64,000 bases of DNA from an uncultured Crocinitomix sp. (GCA_937136425.1 CAKZON010000076.1:24123-88122); one strand, 5' to 3'. Counted from the stretch's first letter, positions 51,757-60,580 are shown. Translations and numbers: made by a program. Notes: generated by a model not told the origin, from the sequence alone.

Positions 51757-51790
51757 AAGGTTTAGTTTAAAATTTTAACTAGGTGTAAAT

Positions 51791-53245
51791 TCATTTCCAA
51801 AACTCTTTAATGGGGAAAGGCGTGCGCGTTCGTTTATTGACAAAGAAGAATTGGTAGAGTTCGAAAAACCATACTCTTTTGCCAATGTTGTTATACCAGA
51901 ACATGGCTTTTCTCAAACGTTTGTCTCTGTGAAATAACCAACGTTTAATTGCCTTTGGACGAACTTGCATGATAACTTCAATAAGCTTAACGTATAAAAT
52001 AACCTGCCAAGGTCGTACATGTGAAGTTTCCATAATTTGGTGCTTGTAGTCCCAATATCTCTGATCTGTTTGAATGATATTTTTGTCTTTAACCTCATCA
52101 AAATAAGGAGTCCATTTATGTGGCGTAACATAAAGCAATTGAACTTGGTCAGGATCGTATGCTAATAACTGGCGTAAGCTATTATAGAAATCACGAGTTC
52201 GTTCTTCTCCAAAGCCCACAACATACGTTGCCATAGATAGAATATCATGTTCACGTAATAACTCTATAGCCTTTTTGTCTTTTACAGTTGATCCGGCTTT
52301 TTTTATTTTTTCTAGAATAACCTCATCATAGTTTTCAATTCCTAATAAAAAGCGCTCAAAGCCAGCCTCTTTATATAAATGTAAATGTTTCTCATCTCTC
52401 ACTATATTATCTGCTCGAATTGAACCTACAAGGATTAAATTGAGATTTTTTTCAATCAATGCTTCTAAGAATAATTTCCATTCTCGCTTATTTGTTGATG
52501 GGTTTTCATCTGCGAAATTAATAACCTCAATTCCATAGGTTTTGTGAAGCATTTCAATTTCATCCGATAATAATTGAGGATCTCGATTTCGCCATTTTTT
52601 CCAAAAAAAACTTTGTCCACAATAACTGCATGGATAAGGACAACCTCTTGAAAATTGAATAACAACAGCTTTTTTCTTTCCCCAATAGGTATAATTATAG
52701 TTCTGCATTAATTCCCAACCTATGCGGTACTCATCTAAGTTTTGAATCATTTTTGCGGTTTTGGTTGCTACTACCAATCCGTTTTTGCGAAAAGCTATTC
52801 CATCTACATTTATTACAGATTTATTATTGGCAATTGCATCAACTAAATTCAATATAATTTCTTCCCCTTCACCACGCACTACAAAATCTATAGCGGCGTT
52901 GTCCTCTAAAACTTCTTTCCAGTGATAGGTCGGAAAAACACCACCAATGATAATTTTTAAACTAGGTTGTTTTAGTTTTAAACCTATTGCTATTTCATTA
53001 ATGATGGGTTGTGCGGATGTTGAACCCGAATGTCCCATTAATACTACGTTTGGGCTTAGGAGTAGGGCGTTGGATATAACCTTATTGGGTTGCATGTTGC
53101 TATAGTCTGCATCCAGTAATTCAACATGATATCCAGCGTCGATCAAAGGTCCACCAATGCAGAGTAATCCCAACGGAGGAAGATGCTCTTTTGCCATACG
53201 ACTTCCAATTGATTTATGAGCCGGGTTAATTAAAAGAATGTTCAT
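51791..53245 (-). CDS. B12-binding radical SAM enzyme, BchE-like
   Basis: 484 residues. An N-terminal cobalamin-binding Rossmann domain (~1-135: NILLINPAH, PPLGLLCIGGPLIDAG, NVVLMGHSGSTSAQP) is followed by a radical SAM domain whose 4Fe-4S cysteines are Cys202, Cys206 and Cys209 (SRGCPYPCSYCGQSFFWKKWRNRDP). The pattern after the cysteines (KWRNRDPQLLSDEIEMLHK, INFADENPSTNKREW, LGIENYDEVILEKI) and the C-terminal tail resemble BchE, the anaerobic Mg-protoporphyrin cyclase, more than the methylating B12 radical SAM enzymes. No bacteriochlorophyll genes are present, so the substrate is probably different. It starts 1 bp after the Coq4-like gene. Confidence 0.9.
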   Translation of the reverse strand: MNILLINPAHKSIGSRMAKEHLPPLGLLCIGGPLIDAGYHVELLDADYSNMQPNKVISNALLLSPNVVLMGHSGSTSAQPIINEIAIGLKLKQPSLKIIIGGVFPTYHWKEVLEDNAAIDFVVRGEGEEIILNLVDAIANNKSVINVDGIAFRKNGLVVATKTAKMIQNLDEYRIGWELMQNYNYTYWGKKKAVVIQFSRGCPYPCSYCGQSFFWKKWRNRDPQLLSDEIEMLHKTYGIEVINFADENPSTNKREWKLFLEALIEKNLNLILVGSIRADNIVRDEKHLHLYKEAGFERFLLGIENYDEVILEKIKKAGSTVKDKKAIELLREHDILSMATYVVGFGEERTRDFYNSLRQLLAYDPDQVQLLYVTPHKWTPYFDEVKDKNIIQTDQRYWDYKHQIMETSHVRPWQVILYVKLIEVIMQVRPKAIKRWLFHRDKRLRKAMFWYNNIGKRVWFFELYQFFFVNKRTRTPFPIKEFWK

Positions 53246-53246
53246 T

Positions 53247-53714
53247 TTAAATGGATTTTAGCGGTGAAATATTGAATTTTGTTCGGCAATATTCTAAACT
53301 TTGATGCACATATCCCTGAAGGTTGATTCCTTTCAAACATTTGGTTCTTCGTCCTCTTTTAAAATCCTTTTTAAGCATTGAAAAGGTTTCAGGAACAATA
53401 GCTACACATAAACATAAATAAGCGATTGCCATTAAATTGTATGATCTATTTCCAAGTAAAAAAGCATGAATTCTAAGCTCATCTGGCATATTCATTTTGT
53501 AACCAAGTATTACATGTTTCAAATCATGTCTAATGAGGTTGGCTTTGAAAGGGATATTTTGTTGCTTAAGATATTGATAATACGTTTTTCCAAGGCTGCC
53601 TTCTTCCATTCTGCCATATTCTGAAAATGCATAGTATTGGGGTCTTTTACGAACTAAAATGTGAGATAAATTAGTAGCAAATATGGTAATCCATGTGACA
53701 ATTTTCCAACGCAT
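53247..53714 (-). CDS. Coq4-like protein with intact metal-binding motif
   Basis: 155 residues. Residues 35-90 follow the Coq4 family: EEGSLGKTYYQYL, then the metal motif HDLKHVILGYKMNMPDE, which is exactly HDxxHx11E (His63, Asp64, His67, Glu79), and AFLLGNRSYN. In eukaryotes Coq4 is needed for coenzyme Q ring modification (C1 decarboxylation/hydroxylation). Bacteroidota normally make menaquinone, so this role cannot be copied directly. The gene is 2 bp after the DUF4173-like gene and 1 bp before the BchE-like radical SAM gene. Confidence 0.8.
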   Translation of the reverse strand: MRWKIVTWITIFATNLSHILVRKRPQYYAFSEYGRMEEGSLGKTYYQYLKQQNIPFKANLIRHDLKHVILGYKMNMPDELRIHAFLLGNRSYNLMAIAYLCLCVAIVPETFSMLKKDFKRGRRTKCLKGINLQGYVHQSLEYCRTKFNISPLKSI

Positions 53715-53716
53715 AA

Positions 53717-55213
53717 TTACCTGCTTTTATTAGATGTGAAAATTAAATTGTAGCGATTCATTTCTGCCAATAATTGTTTTTCTCTAATGTTTATAGAGCG
53801 CCATGTAGAGTGTGATTGTTTGTTTTTAAGCGCATTTCTTTTCGAATCAAATCGTTCAAAAATGATATGCCAAAATGGACGATCTTCTGTTATGACAGGA
53901 TCGTTTCTATGATCATTGTAATAAGCAATAAGATGCGGATAAGCTTCGTCTTGCAAGGAGAGTAAATAATCAAAATCAATTTGCTCAGCTGCTAGCTCTG
54001 TAAGGTTGTATTGAACTATCATTTTATCCCAATTCACAAAGCCCATTGCCGAAAAGCAAATTAAAAAACCAATTGATGTATTACGGATTAAAAACCATAA
54101 TGATTTTATTTTGACAAGTTTAATAATGGTTAATACTAATCCAAGAGCAGCCAATAGCAAATAAATATAGACCCCAATTCTTTTATAAGTAAGTCCCCAA
54201 TGAGTAATGTATTGGTAGTTTTTTACAACGGTTGTTGCAATCATTAATAGGTTAAGGCAAAGCCAAAGTACAGCGAGACTTTTAACGAATTTGCTTCCAC
54301 TAAAATTTAGTTGGCCGCGATAAATAAAAGTGAGAATGAAAATAACTAGAATAATAGATGTAATGAGTGAATTGACACCGCCGTGCAAAAGTTCAGAGTA
54401 TCGTAAATTAGGATTTGGGTTTGGAAGATCTGTTAGAATAAATTGAAGGTCAATGAAGTTATAAAGCAATAACATTAAATTGAGCGTAATCAAAAGGCTG
54501 GTGGCAATCTTCTTTTCATTGTCAACCCCCATGTAGCTTTCAACTTTGTCAGTATAATTTTCAGGAATATCATTTTTTAGTGAAGCTTCAAATATTGTAA
54601 GATCCTTATTTTCGAGATAAAAGAAAAAACCGAATAACCCAATAAATAGAATGCAGTAAAAAACTATGAAGGTCCATGAAATCCAGTCGAGATTAATGAA
54701 CTTTGTCCATTCATAAAACGTTTCGTCAGCATTTTGATAAAGCTTCAGGAAAATAATGGCAATCATGAGTGGGATAGTGTAAATGAGGAAACGAACAACA
54801 CTTTTATTCTTATCGGTCTCTCTCTTTTTGTCAAAAAGTTTAGAAATTGATTCGAAAAATTGATAGAAGCCACTAAAAAAGGACTGTCCTGTTTGTAGTA
54901 TGCTTACAGGTAAAGAGAGGTGTAATTGATGGTGAACCGCCGTGTAAAAGAAAAAACTAACCACATAAAACCAAACTGATAGTGAACTGTTCATGTAAAA
55001 AATGGCAAATCCGTTTCCTGTGTAAAGTAGTGCGGCCAACCACCATTTTGCCGTACCCAAAAAGTTAGATGAGTGTTCTTGTATTCTTACGAATGCGGTA
55101 ATTGCAACATAGCTTAGGGAAATAATAAATGCATTTAGCCCAAAATACTCTTGATAGGTAAGGTTTGCTATGATTAGAACTAAGGTGATGTAAAAAAGCA
55201 TTTTTTTAGGCAT
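53717..55213 (-). CDS. DUF4173/DUF4153-like multi-pass membrane protein
   Basis: Starting at MPKKMLFY (55213) gives 498 residues; the longer option at 55267 runs through a palindromic operator candidate and the 3' arm of a terminator region. About 12 membrane helices fill most of the protein. The segment YITHWGLTYKRIGVYIYLLLAALGLVLTIIKL matches the region typical of DUF4173 proteins (LTYxRIxVY). The C-terminal ~75 residues are soluble (FDYLLSLQDEAYPHLIAYYN). Function unknown. It heads a six-gene minus-strand cluster. Confidence 0.78.
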   Translation of the reverse strand: MPKKMLFYITLVLIIANLTYQEYFGLNAFIISLSYVAITAFVRIQEHSSNFLGTAKWWLAALLYTGNGFAIFYMNSSLSVWFYVVSFFFYTAVHHQLHLSLPVSILQTGQSFFSGFYQFFESISKLFDKKRETDKNKSVVRFLIYTIPLMIAIIFLKLYQNADETFYEWTKFINLDWISWTFIVFYCILFIGLFGFFFYLENKDLTIFEASLKNDIPENYTDKVESYMGVDNEKKIATSLLITLNLMLLLYNFIDLQFILTDLPNPNPNLRYSELLHGGVNSLITSIILVIFILTFIYRGQLNFSGSKFVKSLAVLWLCLNLLMIATTVVKNYQYITHWGLTYKRIGVYIYLLLAALGLVLTIIKLVKIKSLWFLIRNTSIGFLICFSAMGFVNWDKMIVQYNLTELAAEQIDFDYLLSLQDEAYPHLIAYYNDHRNDPVITEDRPFWHIIFERFDSKRNALKNKQSHSTWRSINIREKQLLAEMNRYNLIFTSNKSR

Positions 55214-55240
55214 GTGAAAAATATTTAATTTTAAAAAGCA

Positions 55241-55256
55241 CTTTGAAAAACAAAGT
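55241..55256 (-). promoter_or_regulatory. Candidate operator, copy 1 (CTTTG-AAAAA-CAAAG-T dyad)
   Basis: Palindrome with 5-bp arms CTTTG/CAAAG around AAAAA (extended to ACTTTG/CAAAGT here), 28 bp before the start of the DUF4173-like gene. The same 16 bases recur at 56306-56321 before the regulator operon. The winged-helix protein encoded at 55361-55654 is the obvious candidate to bind both. Confidence 0.6.
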
Positions 55257-55265
55257 AAAAAGATC

Positions 55266-55293
55266 AAAAAAAAGTAATGCTATTTTCATTACT
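55266..55293 (-). terminator. Rho-independent terminator after the regulator gene
   Basis: On the minus strand a 7-bp stem (AGTAATG, CATTACT; 55273-55279 and 55287-55293) with a 7-base loop runs into eight T residues. It lies 68 bp after the regulator's stop and just before the operator of the DUF4173-like gene, separating two transcription units. Confidence 0.75.
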
Positions 55294-55360
55294 GCTTGTC
55301 TTAAAAAGTACGCGCAATATTTTGTGAAAAGCATGAAGTAATCCTTTCTATTCATAAGTT

Positions 55361-55654
55361 TTAAATTGAGTTGAGTAATTTTTCCAAGGCGTTAATATGT
55401 GATTGAAATTCACGTTTTCCTAACGCTGTAATTTTATAACTGGTATTTGTTTTTTTTCCAATAAAACGTTTTCTAACCGTAATGTATTCTAGTTTTTCAA
55501 GCCCGCTAATATGGCTGGCCAAATTTCCATCTGTCAGGTTTAATTGTTCTTTGAAAGCTTTATAGTCCATCCAGTCATTAACCATTAATATGGACATGAT
55601 ACCAAGCCGCACACGGCTTTCAAAAGCTTTATTTAATTGATCAATTTTTCCCAA
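55361..55654 (-). CDS. Winged-helix transcriptional regulator (HTH_34/ArsR-MarR type)
   Basis: 97 residues, a single winged-helix DNA-binding domain: NKAFESRVRLGIMSILMVNDWMDYKAFKEQLNLTDGNLASHI with the recognition helix around residues 40-55, and the wing near VRKRFIGKKTNTSYKIT, then a C-terminal dimerisation helix. This layout is PF13601-like and common as a small regulator paired with a membrane protein. It follows the 211-residue membrane gene by 5 bp. The identical dyads before this operon and before the DUF4173-like gene are its likely targets, by inference. Confidence 0.88.
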   Translation of the reverse strand: MGKIDQLNKAFESRVRLGIMSILMVNDWMDYKAFKEQLNLTDGNLASHISGLEKLEYITVRKRFIGKKTNTSYKITALGKREFQSHINALEKLLNSI

Positions 55655-55659
55655 AACGG

Positions 55660-56295
55660 TTACTTTCTATCGTATTTGAAGTACATAATGGTGCCATATA
55701 AAATATGCATAACCCCAAAGCCTATAATCCATGCAGTAAAACCATAATGCAAGTTAAAAATGGAAATTACTCCTAGCGCCATTTGGCACAAAGCTAAATA
55801 TTTAATGTCGACATGGACATATTTTGATCCATTCAATAATGCTAATCCGTAAAACATCAGTGTGGCAGGTGCTATAAAAGCATAAGCACCTTGATAATAC
55901 ATCCCTGCTATAAAAATTCCTCCAAATCCTAGGGGTACCATTAAACTTATAATTAACCGAAAAGAAAGTGGTGTAAGTAATTTTTTGTTTTGACGCCGCG
56001 CTTTTAACCAAGTAAATAATATTCCAAATGAAATGGCAACTACTAAAATGATTACTGCTAGTATTGCTAATCTAACAGAAAGTTCATTTGCCCCTTCTTC
56101 GGCTCTTCCTTGTAATTCATAAAAGATGTACTTCTTTTGGTAGTCTAACATCTCTAAATGGGCAAAGTATGCGCCCACCAATGCAGTTAACCCTGCAAAT
56201 ATTCCTGAAAGTCCACTCAATGAAAGAAATTTGGAAGAACTCTCCATCATTTTTCGTATCTCTCTAAGATCTTCTATTGGATTTTTATCGGTCAT
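55660..56295 (-). CDS. Membrane protein co-transcribed with winged-helix regulator
   Basis: 211 residues with about six membrane helices (SGLSGIFAGLTALVGAYFAH, LAILAVIILVVAISFGILFTW, LIISLMVPLGFGGIFIAGMYY and two or three more towards the C terminus). The N terminus is charged (NPIEDLREIRKMMESSSKFLSL). This protein type regularly precedes an HTH_34 regulator in Bacteroidota and may sense a membrane signal, but no function is established. Its start is 10 bp from the second operator copy. Confidence 0.8.
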   Translation of the reverse strand: MTDKNPIEDLREIRKMMESSSKFLSLSGLSGIFAGLTALVGAYFAHLEMLDYQKKYIFYELQGRAEEGANELSVRLAILAVIILVVAISFGILFTWLKARRQNKKLLTPLSFRLIISLMVPLGFGGIFIAGMYYQGAYAFIAPATLMFYGLALLNGSKYVHVDIKYLALCQMALGVISIFNLHYGFTAWIIGFGVMHILYGTIMYFKYDRK

Positions 56296-56305
56296 TTTAA
56301 AAGTG

Positions 56306-56321
56306 CTTTGAAAAACAAAGT
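56306..56321 (-). promoter_or_regulatory. Candidate operator, copy 2 (CTTTG-AAAAA-CAAAG-T dyad)
   Basis: Same 16-base sequence as at 55241-55256, ending 10 bp before the start codon of the membrane protein/regulator operon. Its placement in the leader suggests autoregulation. Confidence 0.6.
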
Positions 56322-56456
56322 TAATTTAAATTTGATACGAAACAAGAAAAAAATAGCCTTTTAACTTTTCTTAACGAGGTAAGTACGCTGTTCTTGTCTC
56401 AGAAATGGGGTAGAAAATATGAAAGAGTGCAGTAATAAATAAGGAGTAATTAAACC

Positions 56457-56486
56457 ATTTTTATTGGCTTTAATTATTGTTGATTA
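56457..56486 (-). terminator. Possible weak terminator hairpin
   Basis: An 11-bp AT-rich stem with a one-base bulge (TAATTAAACCA at 56457-56467, TGGcTTTAATTA at 56475-56486) and a 7-base loop, 48 bp after the stop of the gene ending at 56534. On the minus strand the following T-run is poor. The rest of the 238-bp gap holds only the operator near 56306; nothing else was recognised. Confidence 0.35.
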
Positions 56487-56533
56487 CTAGAGTTTTGAAA
56501 AGAAAATAAAGATGTTTCTTTCTAGGCTGTGTT

Positions 56534-57025
56534 TTATTGACGATTAGGATTCGATTGTTTAAACTCTTCAAAAATCTCATCATTGGAACGGTACCAACCT
56601 AGTCTGACAGAGTCAAATTCGTCTTTTTCGTCATGACAATATACACCGATTGTTTTCAGAATTTCGTTAATAGCGTTTTTTGTTATGTCGGCGCCTGCAG
56701 GAATTTTTGGATTATTAATTCCATCAAACGAAATCAAAGGGCCAATGATTTTTTCTCCATGATGCCATGCTTCCGCAAGCTGTTTTCCTGGACCTCCAAA
56801 GTAATCCGTTTCAATATAGGCGCATTTTCCTTTAAAGGATAAATCTTTCAGCGTTTTACGAATCTCTTTAGTGAATTCACTATAGGGTGGTAGCGTAGAT
56901 TCGAAATAGTTTCGCTCAGAGATGTTGGTAAACGGAATTAAATGATAATTGCCCACTAAAATTACATTGGGTAAATTTCCAACATATTTAAAGCTAGTAA
57001 TTATTCCATTTATATGGTGCGCCAT
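56534..57025 (-). CDS. Protein of unknown function
   Basis: 163 residues, no signal peptide and no membrane helix, mixed alpha/beta (TSFKYVGNLPNVILVGNYHLIPF, CAYIETDYFGGPGKQLAEAWHHGEKIIGPLISFDG). The pattern ETDYFGGPGKQLAEAWHHGE is striking, with a likely conserved Gly-rich turn and acidic residues. It resembles small immunity-type proteins found near polymorphic toxins, but no toxin gene is close, so this is only a thought. It is 14 bp after the small lipoprotein gene in the same direction. Confidence 0.65.
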   Translation of the reverse strand: MAHHINGIITSFKYVGNLPNVILVGNYHLIPFTNISERNYFESTLPPYSEFTKEIRKTLKDLSFKGKCAYIETDYFGGPGKQLAEAWHHGEKIIGPLISFDGINNPKIPAGADITKNAINEILKTIGVYCHDEKDEFDSVRLGWYRSNDEIFEEFKQSNPNRQ

Positions 57026-57039
57026 TTAACTCGAAATAA

Positions 57040-57396
57040 CTAGCGCATTAGTGTTACATCACTCATAGAAACAACCATGTCAACGTCACAGTTTTCTGGT
57101 TGTGCGCCTCTACTCAGCGCATAATCAAATTTTAATCGCATGCCATCACGTTTGTACTTTTCCTCCAAATTCATTGGATACATGTTGACGGTACTATCTT
57201 TTAATCTTGTTTCAATGTAAATTGGGCAATCTGTTTCAGAAGTATGGACAATTCCAACTACTCTGTAATTTTCACTCGTTTCCTCTGTAACCGTTTCAAT
57301 TTCTTTTTCAACGGCTTCTTTTTCTTGCATTGTTTCTTTTTGATTTCCGCATGCTGCAGCAATAAATAAAACACTCAATACAATTACATTTTTCAT
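57040..57396 (-). CDS. Small lipoprotein of unknown function
   Basis: 118 residues with a lipoprotein signal (VIVLSVLFIAAAC, Cys16) and then a Glu-rich segment (QKETMQEKEAVEKEIETVTEETSEN, about 19-42), and a compact domain with CPIYIETRLKDSTVNMYPMNLEEKYK. Two further Cys lie in the mature part. No known family. It starts 69 bp after the C25 protease gene, separated by a terminator. Confidence 0.75.
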   Translation of the reverse strand: MKNVIVLSVLFIAAACGNQKETMQEKEAVEKEIETVTEETSENYRVVGIVHTSETDCPIYIETRLKDSTVNMYPMNLEEKYKRDGMRLKFDYALSRGAQPENCDVDMVVSMSDVTLMR

Positions 57397-57417
57397 TTCT
57401 AGATGTTTTAAACAAAG

Positions 57418-57448
57418 AAAAGCCCCAACGAAATGTGTTGGAGCTTTT
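57418..57448. terminator. Terminator between C25 protease and small lipoprotein genes
   Basis: A 12-bp stem with one mismatch (AAAAGCcCCAAC at 57418-57429, GTTGGaGCTTTT at 57437-57448) and a 7-base loop. On the minus strand it ends in TTTTCTTTG, so it should stop transcripts from the protease gene 18 bp upstream. Confidence 0.75.
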
Positions 57449-57465
57449 CCTATTAATTTTTTTGA

Positions 57466-59721
57466 CTATTGAATTACAAGCTTTGTAATGTTATTTGCAC
57501 CATTTACAGTAACGTTTAATAAATAAACGCCTGATGCTAAATCACCAGTTAAAATAGTTTCACTCGTTCCGTTTGGTAAGTTAGAAGAGTAAACGATTTT
57601 TCCAGATAAATCTCTTAATTCAATTGTAGATGGAGTATCATAACCTTCCCAATTCACTGTAAAGTTTTCATTTGCAGGATTTGGATAAACACTGATTACA
57701 GCTTGCTCTTCATCATTGATTCCAGCAGGTCCGTTTTCAACAGTAATTACACCTTGATAAGGTTTGTAGTTTTGCTTTGTAGCAGTTACAAGTAATGGTT
57801 GATCACTTGTTAATGCAGCGAAAGAAACCGTTGCAACTCCGCCCATTGCTTTTGCAGTTCCAATTAATACACCTTCTTGCACAATTGCAACTGTTGCATC
57901 TTCAACGTCACAGTTAATGTTAACAGATGCAGTTCCAAGAGGCACATTGTAAACATGGCTCACAGTCATGTTCATTGTTTCTTGATTTCTAAATAAGGTT
58001 GAAGGATCTCCGAACATAACCCATGTTTGCATAACCTCACGTGCAGTTCCTGATCCACCGTAATCTTCTAACATACTCATTTGTGCATTGTAAAAGATTC
58101 CACCTAAAGTTGCTTTTCTATTGCCAGCATATGATTCAGCAATAATGTCAGCCATTTCATCTTGCGTTTGCATTGGTTCAGCCCAAGCCATTAAAATTGT
58201 TGATCCACAAGCAGCAATTGCTCCTGTTGGTGTTCCATCATTTTTTGCACGCAACCAAGTTTCAGAAATACAAGTTCCTGAAGTAAAGGTTCCATTATTA
58301 CAAGCAACAGAAATAACAAATGGATATTTACCATTGTTTTCAGCTCCATTAATTTCAGATGAAGAGTAGTTTCCTGTGATACAAGTTAATTCATCACCGT
58401 GTCCTGTATAATTGAATAATCCAATTCCTTCGTCAACCGCAGGGTTAATAATTGCAGGTCCAGGGTTACCTGGAGCATCATCACCACCTTGACTTCCATC
58501 ATAAAATTCATGTACTTCTGTATATCCGTAATCTAATAATTTTGCACGATTGTTTCTTGCATGCTCCCAGTCAGGCTCTCCATCATCACCATAACCATCA
58601 CCTTCATTAGATGCTAGCCCAATTGCACGCGTCATCCAATCTCCTGCTGCAGGCGTTTTTTCATATTCTAATGTTCTTTCAACCATTGTTTCAATTTCAG
58701 AACTGTTTCCTGAGAATCTTCCAATGAAAAGTTCAGGATAATAATCACCTGTCATTTGTCCGTAATATGAATCACTCCATAACTCTTCCCATCCACTACT
58801 TCCATAAGTGTGACATGGTAATTGTCCGTGATCTCCAATTAGCATAACAAATACTAAGTCTGGATTGTCATCATAAAAATCTGAAATGTATTCTTTGATA
58901 TCTGTATCAGAAGTTCCAACATCTGATTTAGATACTAAGGTCGTTTTAATTCCTTTTTGTGTTTTCCATACTGCAAATGGTTCTATTTCATCCATATAAG
59001 AATTAGCTGAAATGATTAGCATTTCACCTTCTTCTTCTTTCGGTGTGTATCTACCTAAAGCACTGTTTGTGTTTAGATACATGTTTTGATATACCTGTGC
59101 AAAAGCCGCAGAATTCTCTGCTCTTAATTCAATTTCATTGATCCCAGTTTCAGATAAGTCTGTTTCAACTGTAGCCTGAATGTTTTTGTAAACACGCAAT
59201 GTTTTTGTAACAGGATTGTATTGATATGGATTAATGATTATTGTAACCCCTCTTGTATTTCTCAATACAAATGGTTCAGTAATTGTCGCTAATTCTCCTG
59301 GGAAAAAAGCATCTGTGCTGTATGCTTCTCCAAATGTATGCGCAATATCTGAAGGGTTTACGTTACGTTTTAAACTTCCTTTAGATGGTGCAACCAATAC
59401 ATCTGTATATTCAGTGTATCCTTCGTGAGATACAACTAAGTTGATTTGCCCTTCATGCGATACAATTACAGATTCTGTAAAAAACGGTAATGAAGGTTCG
59501 CCTGTATTTAGGGTCACAATTTCGTGTGACTTACTAAAGTCGCGATATTCTTGAGATTCAATTGTAGTGTAAGCGCTTGGTGAAACATCTAATTCAGCCA
59601 CTGTAAGTTCATGATTTACAGTGATTATTTCTTCAGATGATGATACCAAGGAAAACTCTTGTGCAAAGCTAAACGAAGCGCCTACCATTGCTGCCAGTAA
59701 TGTAATGTTGGATATTTTCAT
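57466..59721 (-). CDS. C25 (gingipain-type) cysteine protease with T9SS sorting domain
   Basis: 751 residues. Order: signal peptide (MKISNITLLAAMVGASFSFAQ), a propeptide-like region to ~225, and a C25 protease domain (~230-590) with catalytic His441 in FNYTGHGDE and Cys474 in ISVACNNGTF. Then an Ig-like domain (~590-675) and a type A T9SS C-terminal domain (VISVYPNPANENFTVNW ... SGVYLLNVTVNGANNITKLVIQ). Gingipain relatives are exported through T9SS and act at the cell surface or outside; here the substrate is unknown. The layout resembles PorU as well, but the T9SS tail and propeptide favour a secreted protease. Confidence 0.9.
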   Translation of the reverse strand: MKISNITLLAAMVGASFSFAQEFSLVSSSEEIITVNHELTVAELDVSPSAYTTIESQEYRDFSKSHEIVTLNTGEPSLPFFTESVIVSHEGQINLVVSHEGYTEYTDVLVAPSKGSLKRNVNPSDIAHTFGEAYSTDAFFPGELATITEPFVLRNTRGVTIIINPYQYNPVTKTLRVYKNIQATVETDLSETGINEIELRAENSAAFAQVYQNMYLNTNSALGRYTPKEEEGEMLIISANSYMDEIEPFAVWKTQKGIKTTLVSKSDVGTSDTDIKEYISDFYDDNPDLVFVMLIGDHGQLPCHTYGSSGWEELWSDSYYGQMTGDYYPELFIGRFSGNSSEIETMVERTLEYEKTPAAGDWMTRAIGLASNEGDGYGDDGEPDWEHARNNRAKLLDYGYTEVHEFYDGSQGGDDAPGNPGPAIINPAVDEGIGLFNYTGHGDELTCITGNYSSSEINGAENNGKYPFVISVACNNGTFTSGTCISETWLRAKNDGTPTGAIAACGSTILMAWAEPMQTQDEMADIIAESYAGNRKATLGGIFYNAQMSMLEDYGGSGTAREVMQTWVMFGDPSTLFRNQETMNMTVSHVYNVPLGTASVNINCDVEDATVAIVQEGVLIGTAKAMGGVATVSFAALTSDQPLLVTATKQNYKPYQGVITVENGPAGINDEEQAVISVYPNPANENFTVNWEGYDTPSTIELRDLSGKIVYSSNLPNGTSETILTGDLASGVYLLNVTVNGANNITKLVIQ

Positions 59722-59830
59722 GTTTTTTTGAGATTTACTTGTTATATAAATCTACAAAAAACAAAGAGACTTCCCCCATAAAAAAAGAGAAATAAAGTAG
59801 TGATTATTGTAAACTCACGCCCGACTGCTA

Positions 59831-60565
59831 CTAGTTACGCTGCTGATTTTTAGGTTTTTCATGGAAATAATAGCGAAAATCTATGGTTAAATAACTTCCT
59901 CTAATATTATCAATTGCAACCTGGTCGCCACCTGCATACTCATATGCCATTGCAAATGTAACAATTGGAGAAAAGGGTAAATTATAAGAACTTCCTAGGT
60001 AGAAATAACCTGCTTTTCTGGTTCTAAATTCAAATCCAATATCAGCCAATAACGAACCTTGCGCTTTGTTGCGGTAGGCTCCTTCTTGCGAAAAATATTC
60101 TCCTGCTTTAATAGGAACATCAACTTTAACATCAGATGGGAAGTAGTTGAAACTTGCGCCTAGTGCAGTGTTCATGAAGAGTGACTCTCCTAAACGAATA
60201 AAAACTAAAGCCTTTACAGGAATTTCATATCCGATAAATCCGACTTGACTTTCTGCAAAATAATTAGAATCTTCCACCGCAAAATCAAGGTTGAAATTAC
60301 GCTGAGTAAACCCTAAACCAGTTTCAAAAGAAATATTTTCTGTTAGTCCTTGACGAACAACAAAGCTAAAAGCATTTCCCAATTTTTGCTGTACACTAGA
60401 GGTAAATTGATTTTCATTAAAATCCTGTTTAAACGTACCAATTACAGTGTTTGGAATAATAGGTTTGTACTGTATGCCAAACGTAGTAACACCCTTTTGA
60501 CCAAATGCTGTATTGGCCATGAATAGAACTAAAATGAGTTGAATTATATTTTTTGCTTTGGTCAT
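59831..60565 (-). CDS. Predicted outer-membrane beta-barrel protein
   Basis: Starting at 60565 (MTKAKNIIQLILVLFMANTAFGQ, a signal peptide) gives 244 residues. The start at 60583 would lie within an exact -7 box (60581-60588). The mature part has alternating strands with glycine and aromatic residues (FSFVVRQGLTENISFETGLGFTQRNF, NTALGASFNYFPSDVK, GYFYLGSSYNLPFSPIVTFAMAYEY), as in small PorT-like barrels. Specific function unknown. Confidence 0.72.
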   Translation of the reverse strand: MTKAKNIIQLILVLFMANTAFGQKGVTTFGIQYKPIIPNTVIGTFKQDFNENQFTSSVQQKLGNAFSFVVRQGLTENISFETGLGFTQRNFNLDFAVEDSNYFAESQVGFIGYEIPVKALVFIRLGESLFMNTALGASFNYFPSDVKVDVPIKAGEYFSQEGAYRNKAQGSLLADIGFEFRTRKAGYFYLGSSYNLPFSPIVTFAMAYEYAGGDQVAIDNIRGSYLTIDFRYYFHEKPKNQQRN

Positions 60566-60580
60566 AAAAAATCGTTTAAT

